A program made the translations under genes and the position numbers. Shown here one piece after another: positions 44,397 through 54,800 of a stretch of DNA of 64,000 bases. Within the stretch, counting starts at the first letter, position 1. Every line of letters begins with the position of its first letter. Below the pieces are notes generated by a model. It was not told the DNA's origin, made no database searches, and saw only the letters and a list, made by a program, of their open reading frames with translations. Source of the DNA: Phaeodactylum tricornutum CCAP 1055/1 (lineage: Eukaryota; Bacillariophyta; Bacillariophyceae; Surirellales; Neidiaceae); assembly GCF_000150955.2 (NCBI RefSeq), contig NC_011695.1, positions 124,001 through 188,000 of the forward strand. The letters are read 5' to 3'.

Positions 44397-45344
44397 ATGT
44401 CGGCATTCAATCTAGAAACGTTTATCCTGCACCTGGCCTGCCACTTGGTCGGTGCCCGGGCCGTCCGGGAAACGCTGGAGCAAAACTCCGGCTCCTCTCG
44501 CCTATACTGGCGGTCCCCCATATTGTGTGCCGATAAAAGTGTCGACCCAACACGCCTGGACGTTGGAAATGAATCCCATGTTATCTTTGTCGACGTTGCG
44601 TTTGAAATTGTGACGTCGACTCGGAACGCCGGGGATCGAATTCGTTGCCACTGGGGTAGTTTGGTGCAACATCAAGGATCCGGATACTACCTTGCCAGCC
44701 GTTTCCTTTCCGTCGCCGACCTCGAGCGCCATTTCCCCGAACACGTCGTGTCAGTGTCCTTCACTCCCGGAGCCGCTTTAGCCCAGACCATAGCCACGGC
44801 TCTTCGGTCGATTCAGGACGAAACTTCCACTCGCGTCGAACGGAATCGTACCAACGGGGAGCCTCCTGTTGTTTGGCTTAGTCTGGACTACGAAGCGTTG
44901 GACGAGAAACTAGACCTTTGCGTATATGACAAGCAAAACAGCTCACGTTTAGAGGGTTCCTCAGTTGACAAACTCTCGCCTGCCCTTTACTCGACCATGC
45001 TGTTCAATCTGCTGCCGACGTTCACCGCTACCGAGCCGATGGACGAAACACAAGCTCAGCAGATTGAAGCCCTTTGGCGCAGCAATACGCGAGCTCAAAG
45101 CATCACAGAAGACGAACGTGATGGTTTTGATAACGTAGGTTTGAATAACAGTCCCCGGTTCTCTGCAACACCAATTGCTGTTCCGTCGTCTAGCACGTCC
45201 TCGTCCACCAAATTCGGACGATCCGCCACGGACGACAGAGCATCACCGGCAATATCACCCTTGGCCGGCAATAAGAGGAGAAAACTGGGCCGTGGTATGG
45301 GGGTGCCTCGGCGCAAGGCAAAAAAGTTGCAGTATTTGGGCTAA
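44397..45344 (+). CDS. Unrecognised, probably nuclear protein with a basic tail
   Basis: A single exon encodes 315 residues. Residues 1-130 look folded, with alternating hydrophobic segments (HVIFVDVAFEIVTST, GYYLASRFLSVADLERHF). The segment VVWLSLDYEALDEKLDLCVYD follows, and from about 235 the chain is Ser/Thr-rich and probably disordered. The end is strongly basic (NKRRKLGRGMGVPRRKAKK) and would serve as a nuclear localisation or nucleic-acid-binding tail. A folded head with a disordered basic tail recalls small DNA-repair scaffolds of the XRCC4/PAXX type. I see no specific motif to support that, and no function is assigned. Confidence 0.65.
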   Translation: MSAFNLETFILHLACHLVGARAVRETLEQNSGSSRLYWRSPILCADKSVDPTRLDVGNESHVIFVDVAFEIVTSTRNAGDRIRCHWGSLVQHQGSGYYLASRFLSVADLERHFPEHVVSVSFTPGAALAQTIATALRSIQDETSTRVERNRTNGEPPVVWLSLDYEALDEKLDLCVYDKQNSSRLEGSSVDKLSPALYSTMLFNLLPTFTATEPMDETQAQQIEALWRSNTRAQSITEDERDGFDNVGLNNSPRFSATPIAVPSSSTSSSTKFGRSATDDRASPAISPLAGNKRRKLGRGMGVPRRKAKKLQYLG

Positions 45345-45567
45345 AGTGAACGGCTACGGACGACAACACGCATATCTGGCAAGGATACCAATTCTAGCAA
45401 TCCCAATACACAACAACTTCAAAGAAACAGGATACCTTTGCTTTATTTCTCTGCCAAGGTAAAGAGGCATTGCTACGATTGTCAGATTATCGTATCGAAG
45501 ACGAAATGTAAAAAGACTCGTCGGCCACCGGTCGACAGCAAACAGGTCCTTGATTTCTGTTACCGAT

Positions 45568-47687
45568 TTACAAACTTTGATTCGGGTCTTTTCCCTGTTG
45601 CACGTCGTACAGGGCCAAGTGCTCCTGCAATTCTGATGCATCAAAGTCTTCCTTATCCCCATCGTCGTATTCAATAGCCCAAACGTCAACCTTTTCTTCC
45701 ACATATTCTGAGGGCATAAATCTGGAGACGGTTCCAAAATATAAGTCAACATCAAAGAATTTAGCAACTCGACAGCCAATAAAGTCTTTTCCATCTTTCC
45801 CCGTCACCTCCACAATCGTTCTTTCTGCTGAAGGCGGTTGTATACTTCGTTTTCGCTTTCTCCCATCACTTTCCACTTCTACAATTTCTACCTCCGCTGC
45901 TTCTACCTCTGTCGCTTCAATTGAAGTGTCTGAAAATAAAGTGTTTTTGGGGTCAGAATGACGGACCTTTTTTTTCCAAACGTTCAGAATCCTGAGTCGG
46001 TCCCCCTTACCATGCACAGTGCTCTCAACTGCCACTGCAGCGTTGAGCGTTGACGAGGTTTTGGCGGAGGCAGTGATACCTTGCTTTGGAGATGTCGGCT
46101 CCAGTCGCAGTGTCGACTTCACTTGGCCTAGCAGTTCAGCAGCCTTATCTGCTCCGCGACGTTTCTCTTCTTGAGATTCACGAATACTGTCATCGAATGA
46201 GTCCAGCTCTTCTCCCTTCTTGACGTATAATAGCAGGGCGGCTACCATAGAAGCAGTAGTTGAGTTTTTTCTTGCACGGACAGACAGCATTCCCCGAGAG
46301 AAGACTTACCATGCACTTGCTCAATGTCCATATCTTCGCGTTCGTCATCGTAGAAGACCGTGTATACATCTCGGGTAAAGTCAGCATCCCGTTGGCAAGA
46401 AGCAATGGTTCCCCGATAAAATTTTCCGTCTTTTGCAAACTTCACCGCAACACGTTGTCCAATCAGTGCTCTTCGAACGTCTTCAAACTTCGCTTGGCCG
46501 GTTTTAGCTTTTTCCTGAATGAGCGCCGGTAGAGCTTGGTGCAGCAGTTGCTTATTCACATTCAGCTTGGTAAGTGGGGACGACTCCTTTGTCTTTAAAG
46601 AGTTGTACCTTGTAGATGCGCCAATGGCAATAATGTTGCCAAAGTTTGGTTGCAATAGCGTCTCAATAACCTGACAATCGCCACCTGTAACACAAACAAC
46701 AAGATTCTTGTTGTACTTTCGACTGCCTTCGTTTCCTTGCTCCGAGGGTATAGTGCTGAATGTTTCCATGGCTTGCGCGGACCATTCGTCCACTATATTA
46801 CGCAATAAGCACGCCATTTCTCTCATGATTGTTCCGAGGATAGCGTCGTCGATTCGTCGGGCACACAACCCGAACGGCTCGTTCGCATTGTGCCTTTTTT
46901 CCAGAATCGCCAAAGCTGATTCCAGTTTAATTGCTGGGAGTGTATCTGTATAGGGTGCAAAGGACTTTAGGCGAAGATTAAGGCCTTGGCAAATCCCTCC
47001 ACCCTGCAGTTGGCCATCCACGTCGACCGCCGTATACGTCAGCGCGGTGCCACCGTCAATGACCAAACAGGGGTAGCCGTACAAACCAGCCGCAGCCCGG
47101 GCTGCAGCTGCCCGGTCTACCCCCAATGTGTCGTAGCAGCCTTGCTGGCGTGTGTAAAAGTCCGTGTTGCCCAAACGCAAAACACGGGATGGAATGTCCC
47201 GAAATAAAAAGGCAATCCCCTTTTCGTGCGCTGCGTTGGTGGAAATTACGTAGACGTGGACAATAGGCATACGTCGGGAGTTGCAAAACTCCAAAGCCCG
47301 ATCACGAGTGTGCGTGTAAGAGTCAACGCCAAAAATGTAGTCTTTGGCCTGATCTGGAAGGTATCTCAACAGAATGCGAGAAGAATCTTCGGTCATATCG
47401 TTTGCTGGTACAGGGGCAGTTCTGCGCAAAACACAACACAAAAAAGGCACAACGGATCATGAGAATCACTTTTATCAAAAAAGGAATCTCAACTCTCGTA
47501 GGGTGAAATCTTACTTCCAGAATAAAGTCGGTGACAGCGTTCCATCCGTTGGATCCTTAGAAAGAACACACCATCGATAGTGCGAGTTTCCACACACAAT
47601 GGAAAACACAAACTCCGCATCCGGATGCGGCAAGGCATCTGGCCAAGAGGCCGTTTCGAAATCATCAATCACATTTGCCACCGGCAT
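45568..47687 (-). CDS. Type III pantothenate kinase-like protein fused to two Tudor-like domains
   Basis: Four exons, 47687-47515, 47421-46310, 46241-46011 and 45929-45568, join in phases 2, 1 and 1 and give 625 residues. Exon 1 supplies the N-terminal strand VFSIVCGNSHYRW, the position of the D-x-G-N-T phosphate loop in CoaX enzymes, although the Asp is replaced. Then come GVDRAAAARAA and the core VIDGGTALTYTAVDVDGQLQGGG, followed by the LNL..LP element of the family. A Tudor-like domain lies near 395-440 (RVAVKFAKDGKFYRGTI..YTVFYDDERED) and a second near 550-615 (GCRVAKFFDVDLYFGTV..WAIEYDDGDKEDF). CoaX makes 4'-phosphopantothenate for CoA. Whether this fusion is active is unknown. The third intron, 81 bp, is in frame and stop-free. 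Confidence 0.8.
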
Positions 47688-48280
47688 TTTGTCAACCAGT
47701 CTGTATCGCTAACAGTAAGTATTCAATGCCAGAACTATGCTACCAGATACAATTTACAAAGTTTCCTATCGCATTCACTTCAACGGCGTGGTTGGTCGCT
47801 GCCGTAAGGATCTTTTACGGAGACGTTGATTGTGAATGCCTGCCCACGTCACAAACTCCATTTGGTAATATACCTAGCGCTAATGGTCGACTCAGAACCC
47901 GGAAATCGCCACACATCTCTGACAGTCAATTTCCATTGCATTGCTTTACCCTTAACAGCAAACAAACGCTCTAACTAGGCATGGCTTTGTTTGCCTTCCA
48001 CACGAGGCAGTTGCGTTGCGTAAGACCTGCTTTCAATATTTTGCCAAGCTTCGACCTCGCTGACAGTGACCGTGAGTAGCTTTTTATATGCTCCACGAAG
48101 AAAGTCGATCCATCGAGATTAACAGTAAGAGCGCTTTATCCCAGAAGAAAAGCGGAAGGCCAGAAGAGGAATCACGGGACGGTCTTGCATCCCGAAACGC
48201 ACATGAGTTCTTTTTGGGACCGTTCAGTGGTTGCTCAAAGCAACCAAGTATAATGCAAAGTGTTAAAACTACACCGCTCT
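47688..48280. other. Intergenic region upstream of the kinase-Tudor gene
   Basis: About 590 bases with no supported gene. It should hold the promoter of the kinase-Tudor gene and the 3' UTR of the next gene. Confidence 0.45.
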
Positions 48281-48922
48281 TCAAGGCCAGACAACATTGC
48301 TTGCACCAACAAGTTGGATAAAATCGTAATAGTCGAGAGCAGCTTTTCGTAAAAATAGCGCATCTATATCGGCCGCCGTCAGCTCCTTTCTCGTCGAAAG
48401 AGCCGCGAAATATATATTTACGACGTTAGGATCGAGATTCTCCTCTTGCAATAGTACGTTCAGTTTCGACCTCAAGCTTGTTGGCAGCGGACCTGTTGGG
48501 TTGCGTCGGTCGTACAGACCCTTGACTTCCAGCTCTTCCATATAAACGCTTGTTTCGGCTCCTTTGTTCATCATGACCGTCTTTTCGAGGCCTTTATCCA
48601 CTCCGTAAGGCTTTAACGGCCACTGGAAACTGAGAGACGACAATCGTTTTCCGAATTCATCTCGATTCAGTATTGTTGAAGAATCAGTTAGCCCCAACTT
48701 ATCTTTCATCTCATCGCTCGTGACTTGACACGAAGATCCGGGCGGAGCTGTCTTTCCAAAGCAAGATGCGGAAGCCAGTCTACCGTATACTTTAATAACT
48801 TCAAGCACCGGAACAGGTGGAGCGGCATTCGATGACAATTCCGAAGGAAGAGACGCCGGAGAAAGCAAAACCGCCAAGAAGGATGCAGATGCAAACTTGC
48901 TAAACGCAATTGTAGACAACAT
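48281..48922 (-). CDS. Unrecognised protein with a signal-peptide-like N terminus
   Basis: A single exon encodes 213 residues. The start at 48922 gives a clean signal-like N terminus (MLSTIAFSKFASASFLAVLL) followed by a small-residue region ending AAPP. An upstream in-frame ATG (48961) would bury the signal behind 13 residues including three Cys. The mature part has alternating charged and hydrophobic segments (EVIKVYGRLASASCFG; DYYDFIQLVGASNV) and no known domain. A secreted, ER or plastid destination is inferred from the N terminus. Two cysteines remain in the presumed mature protein. The function is unknown. Confidence 0.6.
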   Translation of the reverse strand: MLSTIAFSKFASASFLAVLLSPASLPSELSSNAAPPVPVLEVIKVYGRLASASCFGKTAPPGSSCQVTSDEMKDKLGLTDSSTILNRDEFGKRLSSLSFQWPLKPYGVDKGLEKTVMMNKGAETSVYMEELEVKGLYDRRNPTGPLPTSLRSKLNVLLQEENLDPNVVNIYFAALSTRKELTAADIDALFLRKAALDYYDFIQLVGASNVVWP

Positions 48923-49541
48923 TGTGACCGAACAACATTCCCCCCTGCATGAAATGGGCACGGAACAAATATCCGGATTCCGTCTCGTAAGGTAAATTTT
49001 TAGCGTACAAAAATCATAGCGAATATTGCTCTTTTATATCCGGGTTCTTAATCGTTTACCGAATGCAAAGCTCTATCTCTAGGTCGCACCATAATAGCAG
49101 TCAGCCGCTGATGATAGGCAAGTTGCAACAATTTGTTCAGAAGAATACTGGTACATCATCGTCAGGATAGCATCGGTCTCCTTTTACAATCAGGAGGTCG
49201 AAAGCTCGATACGTACGTTTACACTGGAGTGTAATGTGTTTGTCTATGAAGGATTTCGCAGTCAGACTTTCTGACCGTCTATCCGTCGTCGCCAGGTGAC
49301 TTACAGTTAAGTGTCACGGACAGAATACACTTGATCCCAGGGATACAATGAGTTGGAAGCATGTAAGCGTTTCAAGTCCAAATTAATGGGAGACTATTGG
49401 TGGGGAGAACAGCCTCTACAGAACAATGAGCAACACGGGCCCCAGATGTTTGCTTGCAGAACCTGGTCCGCTGAACGTTGTTTCGTACGGCGTCTGGCCT
49501 AGTCTTTTGATTTTGTCGCTGTAGGGGACAGAAAGCAAGTC
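48923..49541. other. Divergent intergenic region
   Basis: About 620 bases separate two divergent genes for proteins with signal peptides. No repeat, RNA gene or coding frame was recognised. Confidence 0.45.
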
Positions 49542-50471
49542 ATGCGTTTCATTCGAGACAGCTTCTTCTCCCAAATCCAACAGTTTGCAGTTTTTGGCTT
49601 GCTCTATGTTTCTACAGTAGCGGCATCACAGTTGGGATCTAGCATTCCCATTCCTCATCAGTTGCAACGTAACTTGGACCAGCACATCAAACAACTTGAT
49701 TCGCCGACATCTGCGCTGCTCAATCCATCAGAATTTATGTCGCTTTCCTATTCCATTTTCCAAGGCTCATCCCGGCTCAAATATCTCACCAAAGATGACA
49801 ACGCGGGACGAGATCTTTTCGAAAAATATGCGCACCTCTCGAGAACAGCCGTGGCCCTGATTTTTTTGTTGCGACAGGACCTGGATGCGGCCCATGAAGT
49901 TGTTCTTGGCGTGACACCTTACAATGTCGTTGGAGCTACGTATGCAGCAACCCATCCGGAATCAAGGTGGATGGACGAGCACCCATTGTCGGCCAGCGAC
50001 GATTACGTGCATTCTTTGATTCATGTACAGGAAGGATCATTGATTGGAGAAGGCGATCACGAAGGATGGGAAAACGCAAAATACTGGGCTGCAGGCGGTC
50101 CAAAAAATCTTGCATCGCCATACAATCACGCTGTCTTCCAAGCATTGGCCATTTACGCGCAACGACAGTCCCCGGACTGCCTTAAACGTGGACTAGTAGT
50201 TGATGCTTTGAACTCAAAGATCTGCGTGGAGCATTCGATTTTGACTGACGGTGGGATGAACCGGATAGTTTCGGTTCCAGCCGGTTGCTGGGATCCTTTC
50301 TGTTTCATCAATCTACAGCGGGATTTTGAAAACCTTCACACCAAATTACGTGACGAAATTAGAGATCTGCTCCGTTATCAGTACATCTTGTTAATGCGGT
50401 ACCTGTTACGGCAGCACCAGGGACTACCTTGTACAGGAAGACATTTGCTGGAGGAAGGACTAACAGAGTGA
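49542..50471 (+). CDS. Unrecognised secreted or ER protein
   Basis: A single exon encodes 309 residues. Residues 1-30 form a signal peptide (IQQFAVFGLLYVSTVAAS), with probable cleavage near the Ala-Ala-Ser. The mature part has a histidine- and acid-rich conserved-looking core near residues 145-185 (HPLSASDDYVHSLIHVQEG, EGDHEGWENAKYWAAGG). There are five Cys, two of them in GCWDPFC. The DDYVHSLIH..EG..GWENAKYW pattern resembles uncharacterised fungal and algal proteins that I remember only vaguely, so no family is named. The clustered His and acidic residues could bind a metal, but that is inference. Confidence 0.65.
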   Translation: MRFIRDSFFSQIQQFAVFGLLYVSTVAASQLGSSIPIPHQLQRNLDQHIKQLDSPTSALLNPSEFMSLSYSIFQGSSRLKYLTKDDNAGRDLFEKYAHLSRTAVALIFLLRQDLDAAHEVVLGVTPYNVVGATYAATHPESRWMDEHPLSASDDYVHSLIHVQEGSLIGEGDHEGWENAKYWAAGGPKNLASPYNHAVFQALAIYAQRQSPDCLKRGLVVDALNSKICVEHSILTDGGMNRIVSVPAGCWDPFCFINLQRDFENLHTKLRDEIRDLLRYQYILLMRYLLRQHQGLPCTGRHLLEEGLTE

Positions 50472-50538
50472 ACGTCCCCAATCAGATTGCGATCGCTGGA
50501 TTATTGAAAATGAGCATTCAACTCCTTTGGCAGGAGAA

Positions 50539-51324
50539 TCACGCCTCGTTAGCCCTGTTTCTTTTGTTATGCTCGTCGGCAGTTTGACTCGCGTAGTGTA
50601 CTTGGTCCTCTTGCTTTTTCGTTTCACCGGTCTGGAGCAGATACGCGCGCAATCCGTTGAGAAGCCCACCCAATAGGAAAAATAGACTTCCAAGAATGTA
50701 TTGATATCCTAGATAGCGATCTAAGGTAAGCTTGTCTCCAGCATCGTCAAAAGAAAATAGGTAGGGAACGGAAGCTGAAGCAAACAAGGTCGAACCAATC
50801 ATGTAGCATGCCGCAGTCAAATTCATATATCGTTGCGTCCAAACTGTAGAAAACTCAAAGACTTGCATGGCATTAAGGATTGCCCCGACCACGAATACGG
50901 CACTACCAGTAATGAAGCACCAAGCGCCGGCGATTTGCTCTTCGACTTGAGGAAGAAACAGAATGCTGCCAACAATAAAGAGTAGAGAGCCCAATATATA
51001 TGTGATTGCTGCGGTAGCGTCAAGGATGCTTTTCTTATTTTCATAGTGTAGAAACTCTACGAAATCGTGGGAGGAAACAATCAAGTAGAGGAACGAGCCG
51101 ACGACAAAAAGCCACGCTCCCACTTCGATCAGATCTGTCAGCTCTGGTAAAAAGAAAACGCTGCCTAGAACAAAAATAAGCCCACCGACGGCGTAAACGA
51201 CTACGTTCACATATTCCCACCTAAAATGCGACTTTAAGACTCCCGAATCTTGCCAAACGGCAAACTTTCGAGGTCGATTGGTGATAAAGTGTGGCATGGT
51301 GGAGCTTCTGTTCGGTATAAACAC
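50539..51324 (-). CDS. YrhK-like multi-pass membrane protein
   Basis: A single exon encodes 261 residues with about six hydrophobic helices (near 38-60, 66-85, 100-122, 130-150, 170-188 and 208-228). They form three repeats of a two-helix unit. Each unit has a GSxxFLP-type turn (VLGSVFFLPEL; IVGSILFLPQV; GSLFFLLGG) and a following G-x-W/C-F-x-x-G-S element. This matches the YrhK-like domain of bacterial and algal membrane proteins, whose function is unknown. A second in-frame Met at residue 10 is possible. The gene is convergent with the secreted-protein gene, about 70 bases away, and divergent from the NSF-like gene. Confidence 0.75.
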   Translation of the reverse strand: MFIPNRSSTMPHFITNRPRKFAVWQDSGVLKSHFRWEYVNVVVYAVGGLIFVLGSVFFLPELTDLIEVGAWLFVVGSFLYLIVSSHDFVEFLHYENKKSILDATAAITYILGSLLFIVGSILFLPQVEEQIAGAWCFITGSAVFVVGAILNAMQVFEFSTVWTQRYMNLTAACYMIGSTLFASASVPYLFSFDDAGDKLTLDRYLGYQYILGSLFFLLGGLLNGLRAYLLQTGETKKQEDQVHYASQTADEHNKRNRANEA

Positions 51325-51708
51325 ATTGCTGGAGTTTGGCTAACTGCAAAAGCTGGAATTCCAAAGAAGAGGGAACGATACGTGCAGGCATGTTCGGACT
51401 TTTTTATCGTTCGGTAGAATTGGGGGAATGCAAAAAAGTTGTGTCATAGTTATAAATTTATATTTCGTAATTTTAAAGGATGTTGTATTTACGCTGCTAC
51501 AGACGTTTCTTGCGGCATCAAAATGTCCAATCTTCTTTTTTCCCTTCGAGTGCGTTTGTCAAAGCGTTTGTCAAACAACGCAACCATGGGAAAGCGCACA
51601 ACATGTGCTCCTGCTAACTGTGAAAAGCACTTAACGGTTTCCAGCTGAATAGCGTTACTCACGCGTTCTGGTCAAAGAGCGCTAGTTTAAAGGTGAGAAA
51701 TTAAAGTC
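51325..51708. other. Divergent intergenic region, YrhK-like / NSF-like
   Basis: About 380 bases between divergent starts. No specific element was recognised. Confidence 0.45.
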
Positions 51709-54373
51709 ATGATCGTCAAAAGCGTATCTTTTCTAGCTTTCTTGTTTGCCGGGTCGGTCCTCGGATTTGGTATCCGGCCGCACAAGCTGGAGACAAGAAA
51801 ACAAAATGTACACCAACGGCTAGGCTTGATCAGCAGCTCATCTACAACTTCGTCCTCCGTAAAGTCTCCAAAAGTACCTTTGCTCCATGATATCCCCGAA
51901 TCGTTCCAGCCTCTGTTTAACAGTGCGATCAATGCTACTACTCCCCGGGATGCTAACACCTCCAACCAAGGTCACGATTCCTTTCGATATGAGTGGGGAA
52001 CTTGGGCGGTTGATTCAAATGTCGAATATTTAATGGACCTTATGAATGAGGTTCGTGTACAACGAAGCTTCTACGAGACTGTTGTACCCGAGGACATGAG
52101 GGTTCCACTACGGCTCCGAGTTGCAGGTGGATTGGACTGGGATTGTATTTTGCATGTGTTGCCTCCCGGCACATCTTGGCAAGGACGATGGACAACAGGG
52201 TCCTGGGCCATGATCAAAACACTTACAGGAGTCGCAGAAATAGCGTCACTTGTGGGGCCCGATCGCAATGGAAATTTGCGAAAACGAACGTCGAAAGATT
52301 TGCGAGGTGGGAGTGACGGATCGCTAGGCGGTGGACAATCAACGGCAGGAGACAAATGCATCAAGTACGTTGGTGGACCATTACGGAGCTATTCAGGTAA
52401 GTACGGTAAGACTGTGCTCTTGGAAGTGGTCATTCGTCCACCCATATCCTCAGAAAACGAAGAAAAGGAGATAATTGATACTTTGGAGGATGTCGATCGT
52501 GTTCTATCCATCGTAAAAGAGCACCCCGCAGAAGACAAGGCCATGTGTGACGGAGAAATCGACAAAGCTCCAAGCAGATCCATGGCTCTTCTCGGCGAGA
52601 AAATGGGTATGACCTTCGATCAAGTTGGAGGTTTGGATGTCCAGCTCGAAGCGATTGCTAGGCGCGTGTTGGCATCTCGAGCCAATCCAGCAGCTGCCCG
52701 TCGCTTGGGTGTAAGTCACGTGCGAGGAATATTGTTGTCAGGACCACCAGGTTGCGGCAAAACATTGCTGGCCCGCGAACTCGCTCGCATTTTGGGTGCT
52801 CGGGAACCACAGATTGTCAACGGACCTGAGATTCTCGACAAGTACATCGGTGAAGCAGAGCGCCGAGTAAGAGATTTGTTTGCCCCGGCAGAGCAAGAGT
52901 ACAAGGTGGCCGGGGACGACTCAGCTTTGCACATAATTATATTGGACGAAATGGACGCCATTGCCCGCAAACGTGGGACCATGACTTCCGACACCACGGG
53001 TGTACGCGACTCCGTGGTGAATCAGCTACTGGCCAAAATGGATGGAGTCCGTGAAGCAAGCAACGTTCTTGTAGTTGGTCTGACGAATCGACCCGAATTA
53101 CTGGACCCAGCTTTGCTTCGGCCGGGACGTCTCGAGGTTCAGCTGCGTATTGAGCTTCCCGACAAGACCGGAAGACGAGATATCTTGCGAATCCACACTA
53201 GCCAAATGCGGAAAGCGGGTGGCCTAAGCGAAAAGGCAGTGTATCTAATGGAAGATTTGGGTGAAAATGGTCTTCCAGCAAGAACCGAGCACTTTTCGGG
53301 TGCTGAATTGTCTGGATTGGTGCGAAGCGCGGCTAGTTTCGCACTTGGTCGTACATTGCAAAGCGGGGACAACGGGGAGGAAGGGGTTGTCCAAGTGGAA
53401 GATCTGGAAGAAGCGCTTCGCGAAGTCCGTCCAGCCCTTGGCAAGCAGGACGAGATTCTGAAGCTCCGTTTCCCTTTAGGAATCAGCGCATATTCGTTGG
53501 CAATGGAACGGATTCAGAGAGATTTGAAACGCTTCACATCTCCAGTGCTCTCCAAGGCTCCGAGATTGCAGTCGCTTCTAGTTGTTGGATCTGGAGGGAG
53601 TGGGGGAACAGGGGCAACTGCTTTGGTGGCTTGGGCTTCATCTGAAGCGTCATCACAGGGCGAGGTTGACTATGTTCGTTTTGTCACGGCGCTGGATTTG
53701 CTGCTGGGAGGCGAAGGAGGCGGAGACGAGGCGAGGGCCGCAGCTTTGGTTGAACGCTTTGTTGAGGCGCGTGAACTGCCACGTTCTCTCTTAGTACTGG
53801 ACGACATCGACCAGCTTTGCGCTGGGACGGGTCCCAGTGGCTACAGTAGCGTGATGATTGCTACGCTTCGGGCTTTGTTGCGATCCCCACCGCCTTCTTG
53901 TACTGACAAAGCTAAAGGAAACTTTGAATCCAAAAGCAAGGACGGAGTTGGTCGATCCGTTCACGTCCTGGCAGCTACATCAAGATCGGATGCTGCATGT
54001 GTTATTTTGCACGAGCTTTTCGACGAAACGATAGGTACGTACACCACGAGAATTTCATTCCGGAAATAAATTCGAATGTTTCATTTACTTTGTGCGCTTG
54101 GTTAAAGTCATACCGCTGTTGGAGGATCCCAAGGCGGTAAGCAAGCTGATTCTCGAGAGCCTCTCCGATTCTGTGGATGTTCTCGACGCAGACGCCATGG
54201 CTGTGCTCTTGATCGAGCGCCTTGGCAAAGTGGGTTGCAAAACGGTCTTACGGCTTGTGGAACGTGCAGTTGCCACCACGCAATCGATCTGCAAAGTGGA
54301 TGCCTTGACAGGAATCCTTGACGACTTGGCGGGTGATGAGGGGACAGCTGAACGCCTCTGTGAAACAATATAG
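51709..54373 (+). CDS. NSF-like AAA+ ATPase with a plastid-type presequence
   Basis: Exons 51709-54034 and 54108-54373 join in phase 1 across a 73-bp intron (GTACGT..TTAAAG) and give 863 residues. D1 is clearly NSF-like: GILLSGPPGCGKTLLAREL (Walker A at 345-352), AREPQIVNGPEILDKYIGEAE, Walker B IIILDEMDAIA and LLRPGRLEVQLRIELPD. D2 keeps Walker B (LLVLDDIDQL, about 694-703), but its Walker A reads GSGGSGGT, with Gly633 where Lys is expected. The N terminus is a signal peptide ending VLG, then FGIRPHK and a basic Ser-rich stretch. This matches the diatom plastid bipartite rule (Phe at +1). NSF disassembles SNARE complexes, but a plastid SNARE partner is not established, so the role is open. 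The NSF N-domain is not recognisable. Confidence 0.85.
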
Positions 54374-54800
54374 CACAATTCGGTTCCCTTCCTAAACTAC
54401 TTACTATTCCATACCCTTCCATTTTCAAAAGTGCGCAAGAACGAATGAGGAAAGCTGGTAGATTTGGACAAGAATCATTGTATCATTCTTTGATGGATAG
54501 ATTGGAAATAGATAGGTTTTAAGTCCAGCGACCTCCCCTAAAACTATGCGCATCTTCCTTGTAGTTTCCTGTTTAAAGTTGCCGGCCAGTGAGTATGAAG
54601 CCTCAATATCCGGGTTCTCTACCCTACTCGTGTCATACATGTTCTTACAGGTAGTGTCACATTGGTGCAAGAGTCAAACAGGGAAAAAACCGTGAAGTTC
54701 ACGATGGACGCCAAATCTTTCTCTGATGGAAAAGCGGTTACCTATTGTGTATTGCTTCTTCCAAGGTAATTGAGCTTCCCCTAGACTAAGCGACGGCACC
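54374..54800. other. Intergenic region, NSF-like / giant hydrolase
   Basis: About 430 bases between two plus-strand genes. Nothing specific was recognised. Confidence 0.45.
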
